64,000 nt of DNA from an uncultured Pelagibacteraceae bacterium (GCA_902608385.1 CACLNT010000003.1:32608-96607); one strand, 5' to 3'. Positions 29,937-38,965 are shown, counted from the first letter of the stretch. Made by a program: numbers and translations. The notes: generated by a model from the letters alone, not told the origin.

Positions 29937-30398
29937 ATGTCCCTAAGAGATAAAATCGACACAAACTACAAAAATGCTTTAAAATCAAAAGATAAAATTC
30001 AAATATCAACTTATAGGCTAATTTTATCGGGTATAAAGGATTTAGATATATCCAATAGATCAGGACCAAATAAGAAAGATACAAATGATGAAGATATTAA
30101 AAAGTTATTAAAAAAAATGTTAAAACAGCGGTCTGAGTCTATAGATATTTACAAAAAAAATAACAGAAAAGATTTGCTAGAAGTTGAGGAAAAAGAATCG
30201 GAAATATTATCAAGCTACCTACCAAAGCAGCTTAGCGAAGAAGAAACTAAAAAAATTTGCACCGAAACTGTAAGTAAATTAGGCGCTAGTTCTATTAAAG
30301 ATATGGGGAAAGTTATGGGAGAATTAAAAAAACAACATGCGGATAGTTTAGACTTAGCTAAAGCTGGCTCTGTATTAAAAGAATTGTTAAATAAATAA
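29937..30398 (+). CDS. yqeY: GatB/YqeY domain-containing protein
   Basis: A 153-residue protein of the YqeY family, which resembles the tRNA-binding tail domain of GatB. Family features are the start LRDKIDTNYKNALKSKDKIQISTYRLILS, QRSESIDIYKKNNRKDLLEVEEKESEILSSYLPKQLSEEE, and MGKVMGELKK. The function in bacteria is not settled. It is coupled to dnaG through a TAATG overlap, in the order yqeY-dnaG-rpoD, where many bacteria have rpsU instead. Confidence 0.9.
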   Translation: MSLRDKIDTNYKNALKSKDKIQISTYRLILSGIKDLDISNRSGPNKKDTNDEDIKKLLKKMLKQRSESIDIYKKNNRKDLLEVEEKESEILSSYLPKQLSEEETKKICTETVSKLGASSIKDMGKVMGELKKQHADSLDLAKAGSVLKELLNK

Positions 30399-32182
30399 TG
30401 AAATATCCAAAAGAATATTTAGACGAAATTAAAGCGCGCTTGAAGGTTTCAACTGTTGTATCGAAAACTGTTAATCTAAAAAAAAGAGGAAAAGAATTTG
30501 TAGGTCTTTCTCCTTTTAAAACAGAAAAGACTCCATCTTTTACTGTAAATGATGAAAAAGGTTTTTATCATTGTTTTAGTACATCTGAACATGGAAACAT
30601 TTTTGATTTTGTAATAAAAACACAAAATTTAAAATTTGGTGAAGCAGTAAAATCATTAGCAAATTTAGCAGGAATGAGACCATACACATTTTCAAAACAA
30701 GATGAAGAAAGAGAAAAAAATTGGCAAGAGTACTGCTCAATATACAATCAATATGTTAAATTTTATCATGATGAAATTTTAAAAAATGAACAGGCAGAAA
30801 CAGCAAGAAATTATTTAAAAAAAAGAAACTTATCTAAAGAAGAAGTTAAAAAATTTAAGATTGGATACGTTAAAAAAAATCCAATTTTTTATGAAAAATT
30901 AAAAAAAGAATTTAGTGAAAAAATTTTAACTGAAAGTGGCCTATTTTATTTGGATGAAAAGAAAAATACTTATGTTGAAAGGTTTAGAAGTAGAATCATT
31001 TTTCCAATTAATAATATTTCAGGGCAACCTATAGGATTAGGTGGAAGAACAATTGAAGAAAATAATTATCTAGCAAAATATATTAATTCACCAGAGACTC
31101 TATTTTTTAAAAAAGGATCAAATTTGTATAATTTAGATTTTGCAAGAAAATTATCTAATAAAATTGATCATGTTTATCTTGTTGAAGGCTACATGGATGT
31201 TATTGGATTAAACAAACATGGAATTGAAAATGTTGTTGCTAATCTTGGAACTTCATTGACAGATAAACAAATATTAATTTTGAATCAGTTTTTTGATGAT
31301 ATTATTATTTGTTTTGATGGTGATGAAAGTGGATATAAAGCAGCATTAAGGGCTGCAGAAAATTCAATAAAGGAACTAAAACCTGAAAAAAATATTTCAT
31401 TTTTATTTTTACCAAACGGTGAAGATCCCGATAGTTTTGTAAACAATAATAGTAAAAATTATTTTATTGATTTTGCTAAAAATAGTAAAATTGCAATACA
31501 TCGATTTATATTTAATCATTACAAAAAACAGACAGATGGTAGCCCCTCATCCATGGCTATTTTTGAAAAAAATTTAAGATCAATTGCCAATAGTATAAAA
31601 GATGATTTTATAAAAAAGTATGTACTAGAATACTTTTTGGAACAAGTTTCAGCTTTAACGCCTCACTCTAATGTAAACAAAAAACAATTTTATACTAAAA
31701 AAGTTAAATCTTTAAAATCAACTCAAAAACACTTCAATGAAACAAAGTCTTTAAGCCCAATTGAGTTAAAAGAATTTTCACTTTTATACTTAATAATGAA
31801 TAATTTAGATATTTTTCAAAAAAATATTCACTTGATTGAAAAAATAAAATTTTTTACTAACGAAAATAAATTAATTTTCGATGTTATTTTATCTAAATTA
31901 AAATCTGAAAAAAAAATTGTATTAAATAATCTTGAAATAGATGAACAGCTGACTGATAGAATATTTAAATTTGCATCAATAAAACATATTTTAAACAATC
32001 AAAAAAATGATGAACAAAAAATATTTGAATTATTAGATGAGTATTTGCACGATCTTAAAATTTATGGACTAGAAGTAAGAATAGAAGAGCTAGAATCGAA
32101 ATTCTCTAAAGATTTGAGTGAAACCACATTTAATGAAATTAAAGATTTAAAAGAGCAAAAAAAAAAGCAAAACATCAATTAA
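30398..32182 (+). CDS. dnaG: DNA primase
   Basis: Makes RNA primers at the replication fork. The 594-residue protein has an N-terminal CHC2-type domain (about 1-100), a RNA polymerase/TOPRIM core (IIFPINNISGQPIGLGGR, VEGYMDVIGLNKHG, CFDGDESGYKAALRAA) and a C-terminal helicase-binding region. The N-terminal zinc ribbon looks degraded: where the family has C-x2-H and C-x2-C, this protein reads SPFK and CFST, leaving one of four ligands. Flanking fold residues (EKTPSFTVNDEKGFYHC) remain. Overlaps yqeY by one base; followed by rpoD after 65 bases. Confidence 0.96.
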   Translation: MKYPKEYLDEIKARLKVSTVVSKTVNLKKRGKEFVGLSPFKTEKTPSFTVNDEKGFYHCFSTSEHGNIFDFVIKTQNLKFGEAVKSLANLAGMRPYTFSKQDEEREKNWQEYCSIYNQYVKFYHDEILKNEQAETARNYLKKRNLSKEEVKKFKIGYVKKNPIFYEKLKKEFSEKILTESGLFYLDEKKNTYVERFRSRIIFPINNISGQPIGLGGRTIEENNYLAKYINSPETLFFKKGSNLYNLDFARKLSNKIDHVYLVEGYMDVIGLNKHGIENVVANLGTSLTDKQILILNQFFDDIIICFDGDESGYKAALRAAENSIKELKPEKNISFLFLPNGEDPDSFVNNNSKNYFIDFAKNSKIAIHRFIFNHYKKQTDGSPSSMAIFEKNLRSIANSIKDDFIKKYVLEYFLEQVSALTPHSNVNKKQFYTKKVKSLKSTQKHFNETKSLSPIELKEFSLLYLIMNNLDIFQKNIHLIEKIKFFTNENKLIFDVILSKLKSEKKIVLNNLEIDEQLTDRIFKFASIKHILNNQKNDEQKIFELLDEYLHDLKIYGLEVRIEELESKFSKDLSETTFNEIKDLKEQKKKQNIN

Positions 32183-32226
32183 ATCATCCAAATTAGACAT
32201 GGATTTTTTCAAATTTAGCATTATAT

Positions 32227-32247
32227 AAGTCTTCCGGACTTTTTATT
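32227..32247 (+). terminator. Weak hairpin with U-rich tail between dnaG and rpoD
   Basis: AAGTC and GACTT form a 5-bp stem around a TTCCG loop (32227-32241), followed by TTTATT. It ends directly at the rpoD GTG. It could act as a partial terminator or mRNA-processing point separating dnaG from rpoD levels; the stem is short, so support is weak. Confidence 0.3.
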
Positions 32248-34083
32248 GTGGAAAGAATAATTACAAAATCATTTGCAAGATTGATGGGCAGAGGTGTCCA
32301 CAGAGGGTTTATTACTCATGAAGAATTAAACAAATCTTTAGGTAAAAGAAACCTTTCAGGCGAAAATCTTGATCAAGCTTTTATTCATATATTTGATAAA
32401 AAAATAGCATTAGTAGAAAAAAAATCTGATTTTAAAGTTTTAAAAAAGAAAGATAGCAATTCCAAAGAAGAAGGAAAAACTATTGATAAAAGTGACGACC
32501 CTATACGAATGTATTTAAGGGAGATGGGTGGAGTGGAGTTATTATCTCGTGAAGGGGAAATTGCAATTGCAAAAAGAATAGAAGCAGGAAAAGATGTAAT
32601 GCTCAGCGCATTATCCCAAACCCCGATTACCGCACAACAATTTTTTGAATGGAATGAAAAGCTTCAAAATGATGAGATTTTAGTTAGAGAAATTATCGAT
32701 ATTGATACAAACTATATGGAATACGAAAATATAGATCAAAATGTTAAAACAAAAGATTCAAGCGAAGATACAAAAGAAAAATTAGAAGATAACAATGAAA
32801 ATAGTGAAGATGATGAATTCAATCCCACTCTTGCTGCTATGGAGAGCGAAATCAAACCAAAGGTTTTGCAGACAATAAATATTTTAACAAAAGACTATAA
32901 TAAATTAATCAAATATCAAAAAGAAAAATTAGATTGTGTTTTAAAATCAAATACATTTTCAAACTCAAAAGAAAAAAATTATCACAAAATTGTTGGTGAA
33001 ATATTAAAAAATATTAAAACACTTCAATTGTCACCGTCAGTTTTAGAAGAATTGGTGCAAAAACATTATATTGAAAATAAAAAAATTGTTTCTCTTGAAG
33101 GAAATCTTTTAAGAATGGCAATAAATAACAAAATATCAAGAAATGAATTTATAAAATTTTATGTTGGTAATGAAATTAATCCAAACTTGAAAAATTTTTT
33201 AGATACAAATTCAGTTTGGAAACAATTTTTTCAAAAAAATAAAGAAGAATTTAAAAATATTAGAGAAAGACTTGTTGAAATAAGTCACAAACTTGGAATA
33301 ACTGTTACAGATCTTAAAAAATTGGTTAGCAGAGTACAAAAAGGAGAAAAAGAATCAAGAATTGCAAAAAAAGAAATGGTAGAGGCCAATTTAAGATTAG
33401 TAATTTCTATAGCTAAAAAATATACCAATAGAGGTTTGCAATTTTTAGATCTTATTCAGGAAGGAAATATTGGATTAATGAAAGCTGTAGATAAATTTGA
33501 ATATAGAAGAGGTTATAAATTTTCAACTTATGCAACATGGTGGATAAGACAAGCAATTACCAGATCGATAGCCGACCAAGCACGAACTATTAGAATTCCA
33601 GTGCACATGATAGAAACAATTAACAAAATTGTTAGAACACAAAGATTAATTTTAAGTGAATTTGGACGAGAAGCTACTCCAGAAGAATTAGCAAAAAAAT
33701 TAAGAATGCCTTTAGAGAAAGTTAGAAAAGTTCTTAAAATTTCAAAAGAACCTGTCTCATTAGAAAAACCAGTTGGAGATGAAGAAGATAGTAATCTTGG
33801 GGATTTTATTGAAGATACGAAAGCATTAGCGCCATTAGAGCAAGCAATAAAATCAAATTTAGGCGAAGCAACAACGAAAATATTATCTACACTTACTCCT
33901 AGAGAAGAAAGAGTTTTGAGAATGCGTTTTGGTGTCGGCATGAATACTGATCATACACTAGAAGAAGTTGGATTGCAGTTTTCAGTGACAAGGGAACGAA
34001 TTAGACAGATTGAAGCTAAAGCTCTTAGAAAATTAAAACACCCAAGCAGATCAAAGCAGTTAAAAAGTTTTTTAGAAAACTAA
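32248..34083 (+). CDS. rpoD: RNA polymerase primary sigma factor RpoD (sigma-70)
   Basis: Housekeeping sigma factor, 611 residues, GTG start. Domains in order: region 1.1 ([22 protein letters not shown]), region 1.2 ([21 protein letters not shown]), an acidic and lysine-rich non-conserved stretch (about 150-330), region 2 with the -10 recognition sequence ([22 protein letters not shown]), region 3 ([13 protein letters not shown]) and region 4 with its helix-turn-helix ([26 protein letters not shown]). Near-consensus promoters such as the one before mraZ are its expected targets. Confidence 0.98.
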   Translation: MERIITKSFARLMGRGVHRGFITHEELNKSLGKRNLSGENLDQAFIHIFDKKIALVEKKSDFKVLKKKDSNSKEEGKTIDKSDDPIRMYLREMGGVELLSREGEIAIAKRIEAGKDVMLSALSQTPITAQQFFEWNEKLQNDEILVREIIDIDTNYMEYENIDQNVKTKDSSEDTKEKLEDNNENSEDDEFNPTLAAMESEIKPKVLQTINILTKDYNKLIKYQKEKLDCVLKSNTFSNSKEKNYHKIVGEILKNIKTLQLSPSVLEELVQKHYIENKKIVSLEGNLLRMAINNKISRNEFIKFYVGNEINPNLKNFLDTNSVWKQFFQKNKEEFKNIRERLVEISHKLGITVTDLKKLVSRVQKGEKESRIAKKEMVEANLRLVISIAKKYTNRGLQFLDLIQEGNIGLMKAVDKFEYRRGYKFSTYATWWIRQAITRSIADQARTIRIPVHMIETINKIVRTQRLILSEFGREATPEELAKKLRMPLEKVRKVLKISKEPVSLEKPVGDEEDSNLGDFIEDTKALAPLEQAIKSNLGEATTKILSTLTPREERVLRMRFGVGMNTDHTLEEVGLQFSVTRERIRQIEAKALRKLKHPSRSKQLKSFLEN

Positions 34084-34101
34084 ATATTCGAATAATCTAT
34101 A

Positions 34102-34815
34102 ATGATAAAAAATATCCACTTAAATCGGGATATAGCTCAATTAATTTTATTGCAAAGAATTGAATTATTAAGTCCATTCTTAAAAAGAGTTAGAAAGATA
34201 TTAGGAAGATATTTTTTTACCAATTTTGCTTCAAAATATTTTATTTCTCCAAAATTAATTGGAACTAAATATTTAGCATTCATGTTAAGCGAATATAGTC
34301 TTTTATCAAAAAATTTGAACTTTGATAACAAGAACATTCTGTCAATAGGAGGCGGAATGTGTGGGTTAGAATTAATAATAAATTCAAAATCAAAAGATTG
34401 TTTTTTTTCGATAATTGAAAAAAATTATATATCTAAAAAAATTACTTATGGATGGGATAATCAAAACAAAGAAGCTTATAATAATTTAAAATTATTGGAA
34501 TTTTTTCTTATAAATAATGGAATGAATAAAAAATCTTTTAAAATTTATGATTATGATTATGATTATAATTTTGATCAAATTCCAGAAAAAAAATTTGATT
34601 TTATTATTTCTTTATATTCTTTAGATTATCATTACGATTTTAATTTATACCTTGATTATTTTAAAAAAATACTTAACAAAGATACAAGATTAATTTTCGA
34701 CACAATAAGGCCAGATTATTTTAAAACCATGTTTCAGAATATTGAAATAATTGACTCGATGCAAAGCACAGTTCATAAATCTAAAAGAGTCATTTGTAGT
34801 AATTTTATTTTATAG
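34102..34815 (+). CDS. SAM-dependent methyltransferase-like protein of unknown substrate
   Basis: A 237-residue protein. A glycine-rich loop NILSIGGGMCGLELI at about residues 75-89 with a following acidic strand end (FSIIEKNYIS) and a FDFIISLYSLDYHYDF motif at about 170-185 suggest a Rossmann methyltransferase. The N-terminal 60 residues are basic and helical. A run of (GATTAT) repeats encodes YDYDYDYN near residue 150. It sits between rpoD and a polysaccharide polymerase and overlaps neither. No close family comes to mind, so the function call is tentative. Confidence 0.55.
   Translation: MIKNIHLNRDIAQLILLQRIELLSPFLKRVRKILGRYFFTNFASKYFISPKLIGTKYLAFMLSEYSLLSKNLNFDNKNILSIGGGMCGLELIINSKSKDCFFSIIEKNYISKKITYGWDNQNKEAYNNLKLLEFFLINNGMNKKSFKIYDYDYDYNFDQIPEKKFDFIISLYSLDYHYDFNLYLDYFKKILNKDTRLIFDTIRPDYFKTMFQNIEIIDSMQSTVHKSKRVICSNFIL
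34548..34571 (+). repeat. Short GATTAT tandem repeat inside the methyltransferase-like gene
   Basis: About four copies of a six-base unit encoding alternating Asp-Tyr. Six-base units keep the frame, so copy-number change would alter protein length without a frameshift. Confidence 0.6.
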
Positions 34816-34821
34816 TTTTTA

Positions 34822-36048
34822 ATGTCTAATAAATTTATAAACAACTATTTTATTGTTTTATTTTCCTTTTTTCCAATTTCAATTATTTTAGGCTCTACAA
34901 TTTCATTAATAAATATTTTATTAATTGATTTATCTTTTTTGTTTTTAATTTTTTATATTAGAGAATTTTCTTTTTTAAAAAATAAAGCGGTGAAATATCT
35001 CTTTTTGTTGTATTTTTATTTATTATTCAATTCTTTAATCTCTATTGATCCAACAGAAGGAATTTATAGAAACTTTGGTTTTATTAGAATTATAATACTA
35101 TTTGTTGCAGTAAATTATTTTTTTAATCAAAAATTTTTTTTTGATAAAGTTTTCTTTGTATGGTTAATTATAATTTTTTTTGTATCTATAGATGTTTTTT
35201 TAGAAAGCTACACTGGAAGAAATATGCTTGGTTATGGCGAGTTATATGGCAGGAGAGTTGTAAGTTTTTTTAAAGATGAGCCAATTGTTGGTAGTTATAT
35301 TAACGCATTTTATTTAATTTTAATTGGTTTTTTATACAATAAATTTACTATCCAGCATAAAAATAAAATTTTATTGTTATCTATATTTTTTCTTTTTACA
35401 ATTTTTTTAACAGGAGAAAGATCAAACGCAATTAAAGCTTTTTTAGGTATTGTATTTTTTTATGCTTTTTTTAAAGAATATAAGCTCAAGTATAAAATTA
35501 CGTTTATTGTAATTGGATTAATTTTTTTTATTTCTATAATCTTAAATTCACAATATTTTAAATTAAGATATGTAAATCAAGTTAAATCTTTGCTCACTGA
35601 AAATAACATATATTTTCAACTTCAAAAGTCTGGTTATCAAGTTTTCAAAAATAATATGCTTTTTGGAGTAGGAAATAAAAATTATCGAGCCGCAACATGT
35701 ACCAAATTGGATAAAACAAACATACTTACAAATAAATATATTTGTAGTAATCATCCACATCAAATTTATATAGAATTATTGTCTGAACATGGTTTATTTG
35801 GTTCAATTTTTATATTATTTATTTTCTATAAATTAATTTATTCAAAATTTATAAGCAATTTTAATAGAATTAATTATATTCAAATTGGAAGCTTAATTTA
35901 CATTTCTTTAATTTTTTTACCCTTGCTGCCAAGTGGTGCTTTTTTTAATGATTATTCAATAACATTATTTGGATTTAATATTGCAATTTTTTATGCAGCT
36001 AACCCAGAAATGAATATTTTTTCTATTAATAAACAAAAAGCAGGTTAG
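34822..36048 (+). CDS. O-antigen ligase / Wzy-type polysaccharide polymerase family protein
   Basis: A 408-residue polytopic inner-membrane protein with about ten to twelve hydrophobic segments. The periplasmic loop before the last helices has the WaaL/Wzy-C pattern: a Cys-containing stretch, then NHPHQIYIELLSEHGLFGSIF with the conserved His and the E-x-G-x-x-G pattern. Such proteins ligate or polymerise surface glycans. No other glycan genes flank it except the methyltransferase-like gene 6 bases upstream. The codon use is as AT-rich as elsewhere. Confidence 0.78.
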   Translation: MSNKFINNYFIVLFSFFPISIILGSTISLINILLIDLSFLFLIFYIREFSFLKNKAVKYLFLLYFYLLFNSLISIDPTEGIYRNFGFIRIIILFVAVNYFFNQKFFFDKVFFVWLIIIFFVSIDVFLESYTGRNMLGYGELYGRRVVSFFKDEPIVGSYINAFYLILIGFLYNKFTIQHKNKILLLSIFFLFTIFLTGERSNAIKAFLGIVFFYAFFKEYKLKYKITFIVIGLIFFISIILNSQYFKLRYVNQVKSLLTENNIYFQLQKSGYQVFKNNMLFGVGNKNYRAATCTKLDKTNILTNKYICSNHPHQIYIELLSEHGLFGSIFILFIFYKLIYSKFISNFNRINYIQIGSLIYISLIFLPLLPSGAFFNDYSITLFGFNIAIFYAANPEMNIFSINKQKAG

Positions 36049-36067
36049 AGTTTAAAAAGAATTTAAT

Positions 36068-36142
36068 GGGCCGTTAGCTCAATAGTAGAGTACTGCATTG
36101 ACATTGCAGGGGTAGTTGGAGCGTAACCAACACGGCCCACCA
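36068..36142 (+). tRNA. tRNA-Val (anticodon GAC) with altered D- and T-loops
   Basis: Seven-bp acceptor stem GGGCCGT/ACGGCCC with encoded CCA, D stem GCTC/GAGT, anticodon stem CTGCA/TGCAG with loop TTGACAT giving GAC, and a 5-bp T stem GTTGG/CCAAC. Loops depart from the standard: D-loop AATAGTA has A in place of G18 (G19 kept), and the T-loop is AGCGTAA instead of TTCRANN. The stems are perfect, so it is unlikely to be a decayed pseudogene. Confidence 0.9.
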
Positions 36143-36210
36143 TAAATTTTTTATATATCTCTTAGTAGACAGTTAATAATATTTGATATATTGATTTTAT
36201 TTATAATTGA

Positions 36211-36287
36211 GGGCCTGTAGCTCAGTTGGTTAGAGCAGTACACTCATAATGTATTGGTCCCAGGTTCGAGTCCTGGCGGGCCCACCA
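36211..36287 (+). tRNA. tRNA with CAT anticodon (elongator Met or Ile2)
   Basis: A 77-base cloverleaf with standard D- and T-arms (CAGTTGGTTAG; GGTTCGAGTCC), anticodon loop CTCATAA and encoded CCA. The acceptor stem GGGCCTG/CGGGCCC contains C4-G69 and C5-G68, which TilS uses to recognise tRNA-Ile2 in E. coli, and it resembles alphaproteobacterial tRNA-Ile. Elongator Met cannot be excluded. Confidence 0.92.
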
Positions 36288-36290
36288 AAA

Positions 36291-36893
36291 CTATTTATTA
36301 ATAAACTCTTTTAAACTTGCAATTAGAGCACTGATTTCACCGTCATTGCTTTGAATAATTGAATTAAATTCTTCTTTCTGAACTTTTGCAAGACTTACAC
36401 CCTCAATAACTACATCTATAATTAAAGGTTTACTTGGATCTTTTGTAACAATTCGCCAATCAATTTTAACTTCTGGTTTGTCTTTAGTTGCTAATAAAGA
36501 GCTTGATACCATTGTATATTTTTCATTAAGCTTTCTTTGAGAATCCACACTAATTTTAGGATCTGTATACTCAGCCAATCTACTGGAAAAACTTTTTAAA
36601 AAATACTTTTCAAATATATCAAGATATTTTTTTTTTTCATCATCAGACAACCCTTTTCTATGAGATCCTAAAGAATAATACCCTATACCTCTAATGTCTA
36701 CTGCTGCTTTTGCAATAGATTTGAGTTTTTCTATTTTTTGCTCTTTTGTAAAATTTGTAGTTAAAACCGATGAAGCTTGATCTACTACAGATTGAACAAA
36801 ATCTTTAGGTTCTAATGAAAAAGATTTTTCTGTGAATGCAAAAAAAACAATTAAAATTAAAGAAAATTTAAATAAAAATTTTTTTAAACTCAT
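36291..36893 (-). CDS. mlaC: MlaC-family phospholipid-binding protein (Ttg2D)
   Basis: Periplasmic carrier of the Mla pathway that moves phospholipids between outer-membrane MlaA and the inner-membrane MlaFEDB transporter. The 200-residue protein has a signal peptide (about 1-26), then the MlaC pattern DFVQSVVDQASSVL, IGYYSLGSHRKGLSDDEKKKYLDIFEKYFLKSFSSRL and a C-terminal DVVIEGVSLAKVQKEEFNSII. It lies downstream of mlaA on the same strand (25-base spacer), as in many alphaproteobacteria; the transporter genes are elsewhere. Confidence 0.9.
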   Translation of the reverse strand: MSLKKFLFKFSLILIVFFAFTEKSFSLEPKDFVQSVVDQASSVLTTNFTKEQKIEKLKSIAKAAVDIRGIGYYSLGSHRKGLSDDEKKKYLDIFEKYFLKSFSSRLAEYTDPKISVDSQRKLNEKYTMVSSSLLATKDKPEVKIDWRIVTKDPSKPLIIDVVIEGVSLAKVQKEEFNSIIQSNDGEISALIASLKEFINK

Positions 36894-36918
36894 TTTGTTT
36901 TATATATCTCTTATGAGT

Positions 36919-37710
36919 TTAATTGGTTTCTATTTCTTCCCAGTCACCGTCATCCATAGTGTCGATAACTTTTTTGGAATTTGAAATTTTTTGTTTTCTA
37001 TCTTGTAAATATAAACTTTTTACAGATGCATAAAAATCCATTGAATTTTGTTCTAGATTTTCGAATGATTCAATATTTTTTGCTCTAAAATCTATTCCAG
37101 TAGTTGCTCTAGAAGAATAGTAGTCGAAATCTGAGAAGTATTGAGTGTCGTTCTTTACTGTTATATTATACCAAGGATCTCCTCCACCCATAGTGCCACT
37201 AAGCATGCCAATTGCATCTCTTGCTGTAGATGGTCCTAATACTGGTAGAACTAAATAACAACCTTCCCCAACTCCCCATTTTGCTAGCGTTTGTCCATAA
37301 TCTTCTCTTTCCAGTTCAGCAAAACCTAGACCTGATGCAGGGTCAAATATTCCTAAAATACCTAAAGTTGTATTTACAACAAACCTTAAAGTATTTTCAC
37401 CCGCTTTTTTGATTTCTCCTTGCATGAGATTATTTGGCACTGTTATGAGATTAGATAAATTAGCTAAAACATTGCTAGTACCACGTCTTATTGGCATCGG
37501 AAGTTTTCTATAGCCTTTTGCTAATGGTTCAAAAATAGCACCATCTAATGTTTGGTTGAAAGCAAATATACCTCTATTTACTTTTTCAAAACAATCTTTA
37601 GTTTGTCCTGAATTTTTCTTTGATAGAGAATTTTCTCCATCAGTTCCAGCACTTACATTGCTGATTGCAAGCAATATAACTGTTGTTGTTATTATTAAAA
37701 TTTTTTTCAT
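36919..37710 (-). CDS. mlaA: MlaA/VacJ-family protein, without visible lipobox
   Basis: Outer-membrane component of phospholipid recycling. The family body is clear: DCFEKVNRGIFAFNQTLDGAIFEPLAKGYRKLPMPIRRG, NTTLGILGIFDPASGLGF, and EDYGQTLAKWGVGEGCYLVLPVLGPSTARDAIG; 263 residues. The N-terminus is a signal peptide ending around ISNVSAG with no Cys at the cleavage site; the first Cys is near residue 40. Typical MlaA is a lipoprotein, so this form probably uses signal peptidase I. Followed by mlaC. Confidence 0.93.
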   Translation of the reverse strand: MKKILIITTTVILLAISNVSAGTDGENSLSKKNSGQTKDCFEKVNRGIFAFNQTLDGAIFEPLAKGYRKLPMPIRRGTSNVLANLSNLITVPNNLMQGEIKKAGENTLRFVVNTTLGILGIFDPASGLGFAELEREDYGQTLAKWGVGEGCYLVLPVLGPSTARDAIGMLSGTMGGGDPWYNITVKNDTQYFSDFDYYSSRATTGIDFRAKNIESFENLEQNSMDFYASVKSLYLQDRKQKISNSKKVIDTMDDGDWEEIETN

Positions 37711-37776
37711 TTTTAATTGTATATAATTGTTTTATTAATAATGTAAATCCAGTAAAAAAAATAATAAAGCATTAAA

Positions 37777-38520
37777 ATGTCCTTTAAAACAATACTAAAT
37801 TACTCTCCTAATTTTAAATCTAAAAAGAGACAAAAAAAAGAAGTGCGATTCATAATATTACACTACACTGGAATGAAAAGTGAAAAAGCAGCAATAAACA
37901 GATTAACAAATATACAATCTAAGGTTGCAAGTCATTATTTAATAACTAGAAGTGGAAAAATAATTAATTTGGTTCCTGATTTATATATTGCTTGGCATGC
38001 AGGAATTTCCTTTTGGAAAAATTTTAATTCATTGAATAAAAGTTCAATAGGGATTGAAATTACTAATCCAGGTCATCATTTTGGATATAAAAAATTTTCC
38101 AAAAAACAAATAAATGCGTTAATTAATTTAATCAAATTTTTAATTAAAAAATATAAAATTAATAAAAAAAATATTATAGGACATTCAGATATTGCTCCAG
38201 ATCGAAAAAAAGATCCAGGTGAGAAATTTCCTTGGGAGTATTTAGCTAAAAAAAAAATTAGCCTTTGGCATAATTTAGATAAAAAAAAATTAAGAAAATT
38301 AAGAAAAAAAAGATGCAATAAAGTAATGAAAAGAATTTTTTTTAAAAATATATTTAATATTGGTTATTCAAAAAAAAACAAAAACAATGTTAAAAAAGAT
38401 CAATATCTTGTGTTTCTTATAAAAGCTTTTCAAAGACGATTCAGACAAGAACTAATTGATGGAAAAATTGATCAAGAATGCTTATTAATCAGTCAAAATT
38501 TAATGCAAAATATACCTTAA
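37777..38520 (+). CDS. N-acetylmuramoyl-L-alanine amidase (amidase_2, AmiD/AmpD type)
   Basis: Zinc amidase of 247 residues that cleaves the bond between N-acetylmuramate and L-alanine. The zinc ligands are visible in IILHYTGM-like IILHYTG and in IIGHSDIAPDRKKDPGEKFPW; between them are ASHYLITRSGKIINLV and SIGIEITNPG. The C-terminal 50 residues (LIKAFQRRFRQELIDGKID) look like a remnant peptidoglycan-binding domain, as in AmiD. No signal peptide is seen, so a cytosolic AmpD-like recycling role is equally possible. Confidence 0.85.
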   Translation: MSFKTILNYSPNFKSKKRQKKEVRFIILHYTGMKSEKAAINRLTNIQSKVASHYLITRSGKIINLVPDLYIAWHAGISFWKNFNSLNKSSIGIEITNPGHHFGYKKFSKKQINALINLIKFLIKKYKINKKNIIGHSDIAPDRKKDPGEKFPWEYLAKKKISLWHNLDKKKLRKLRKKRCNKVMKRIFFKNIFNIGYSKKNKNNVKKDQYLVFLIKAFQRRFRQELIDGKIDQECLLISQNLMQNIP

Positions 38521-38527
38521 TTTTTTC

Positions 38528-38553
38528 TTGAAAATTAAGAATTTAGTTATAAA
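38528..38553 (+). promoter_or_regulatory. Possible rnpB promoter
   Basis: TATAAA (38548-38553) lies 8 bases before the predicted 5' end of RNase P RNA, at the right place for a -10 element. The best -35-like hexamer, TTGAAA (38528-38533), is only 14 bases away, so it may not be used. Confidence 0.35.
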
Positions 38554-38561
38554 TTCCAAAT

Positions 38562-38920
38562 TGCCAGATAAATGACTTATCGCTTTAATTTTTTTTTAAA
38601 GAGGAAAGTCCGGGCTCTACAAAGACGCAGTGCCAGGTAATGCCTGGCGGGGGAAACCCTAGGGATAGTGCCACAGAAAATAAACCGCCGTATCAAGGCA
38701 AGGGTGAAAAGGTGTGGTAAGAGCACACCGGCTATATTGGTAACAATTAGCGCATGGAAAACCCCACTGGGAGCAAGACTAAGTAGAGATGACATTGTTG
38801 AAAAACTAAAAGCAGTCTTTGGCTAGTCATCAGGGTTAGTTGCTTGAGCTTAAAAGTGATTTTAAGCCTAGATAAATGATAAGTTTAAAAGACAGAACCC
38901 GGCTTATAGTTTATCTGGCA
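38562..38920 (+). ncRNA. rnpB: RNase P RNA (class A)
   Basis: Catalytic RNA that trims tRNA 5' leaders. Ends are set by the P1 helix: TGCCAGATAAA (38562-38572) pairs perfectly with TTTATCTGGCA (38910-38920). The conserved core is present: GAGGAAAGTCCGGGCTC near the 5' end, the GGGTGAAAAGGTGTGGTAAGAGCACACCG region, and ACAGAACCCGGCTTA near the 3' end. Length about 359 bases is typical. An open frame on the minus strand across it is a shadow. Confidence 0.96.
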
Positions 38921-38965
38921 AGTTTATTCACATTGCTAAATTATTAATTTTAAATGTTCTTCTTT

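Noticed and set aside
33528..33941. Minus-strand frame of 137 codons inside rpoD
   Set aside because: Antisense shadow over the highly conserved sigma regions 2 to 4.
36068..36142. Possibility that the tRNA-Val is a pseudogene or an integration-site remnant
   Set aside because: All four stems pair fully, CCA is encoded, no integrase or repeated 3' tRNA end is seen nearby, and loop changes are compensatory.
38577..38795. Minus-strand open frame of 72 codons
   Set aside because: It lies entirely in RNase P RNA and has no family resemblance; the RNA explains the sequence.
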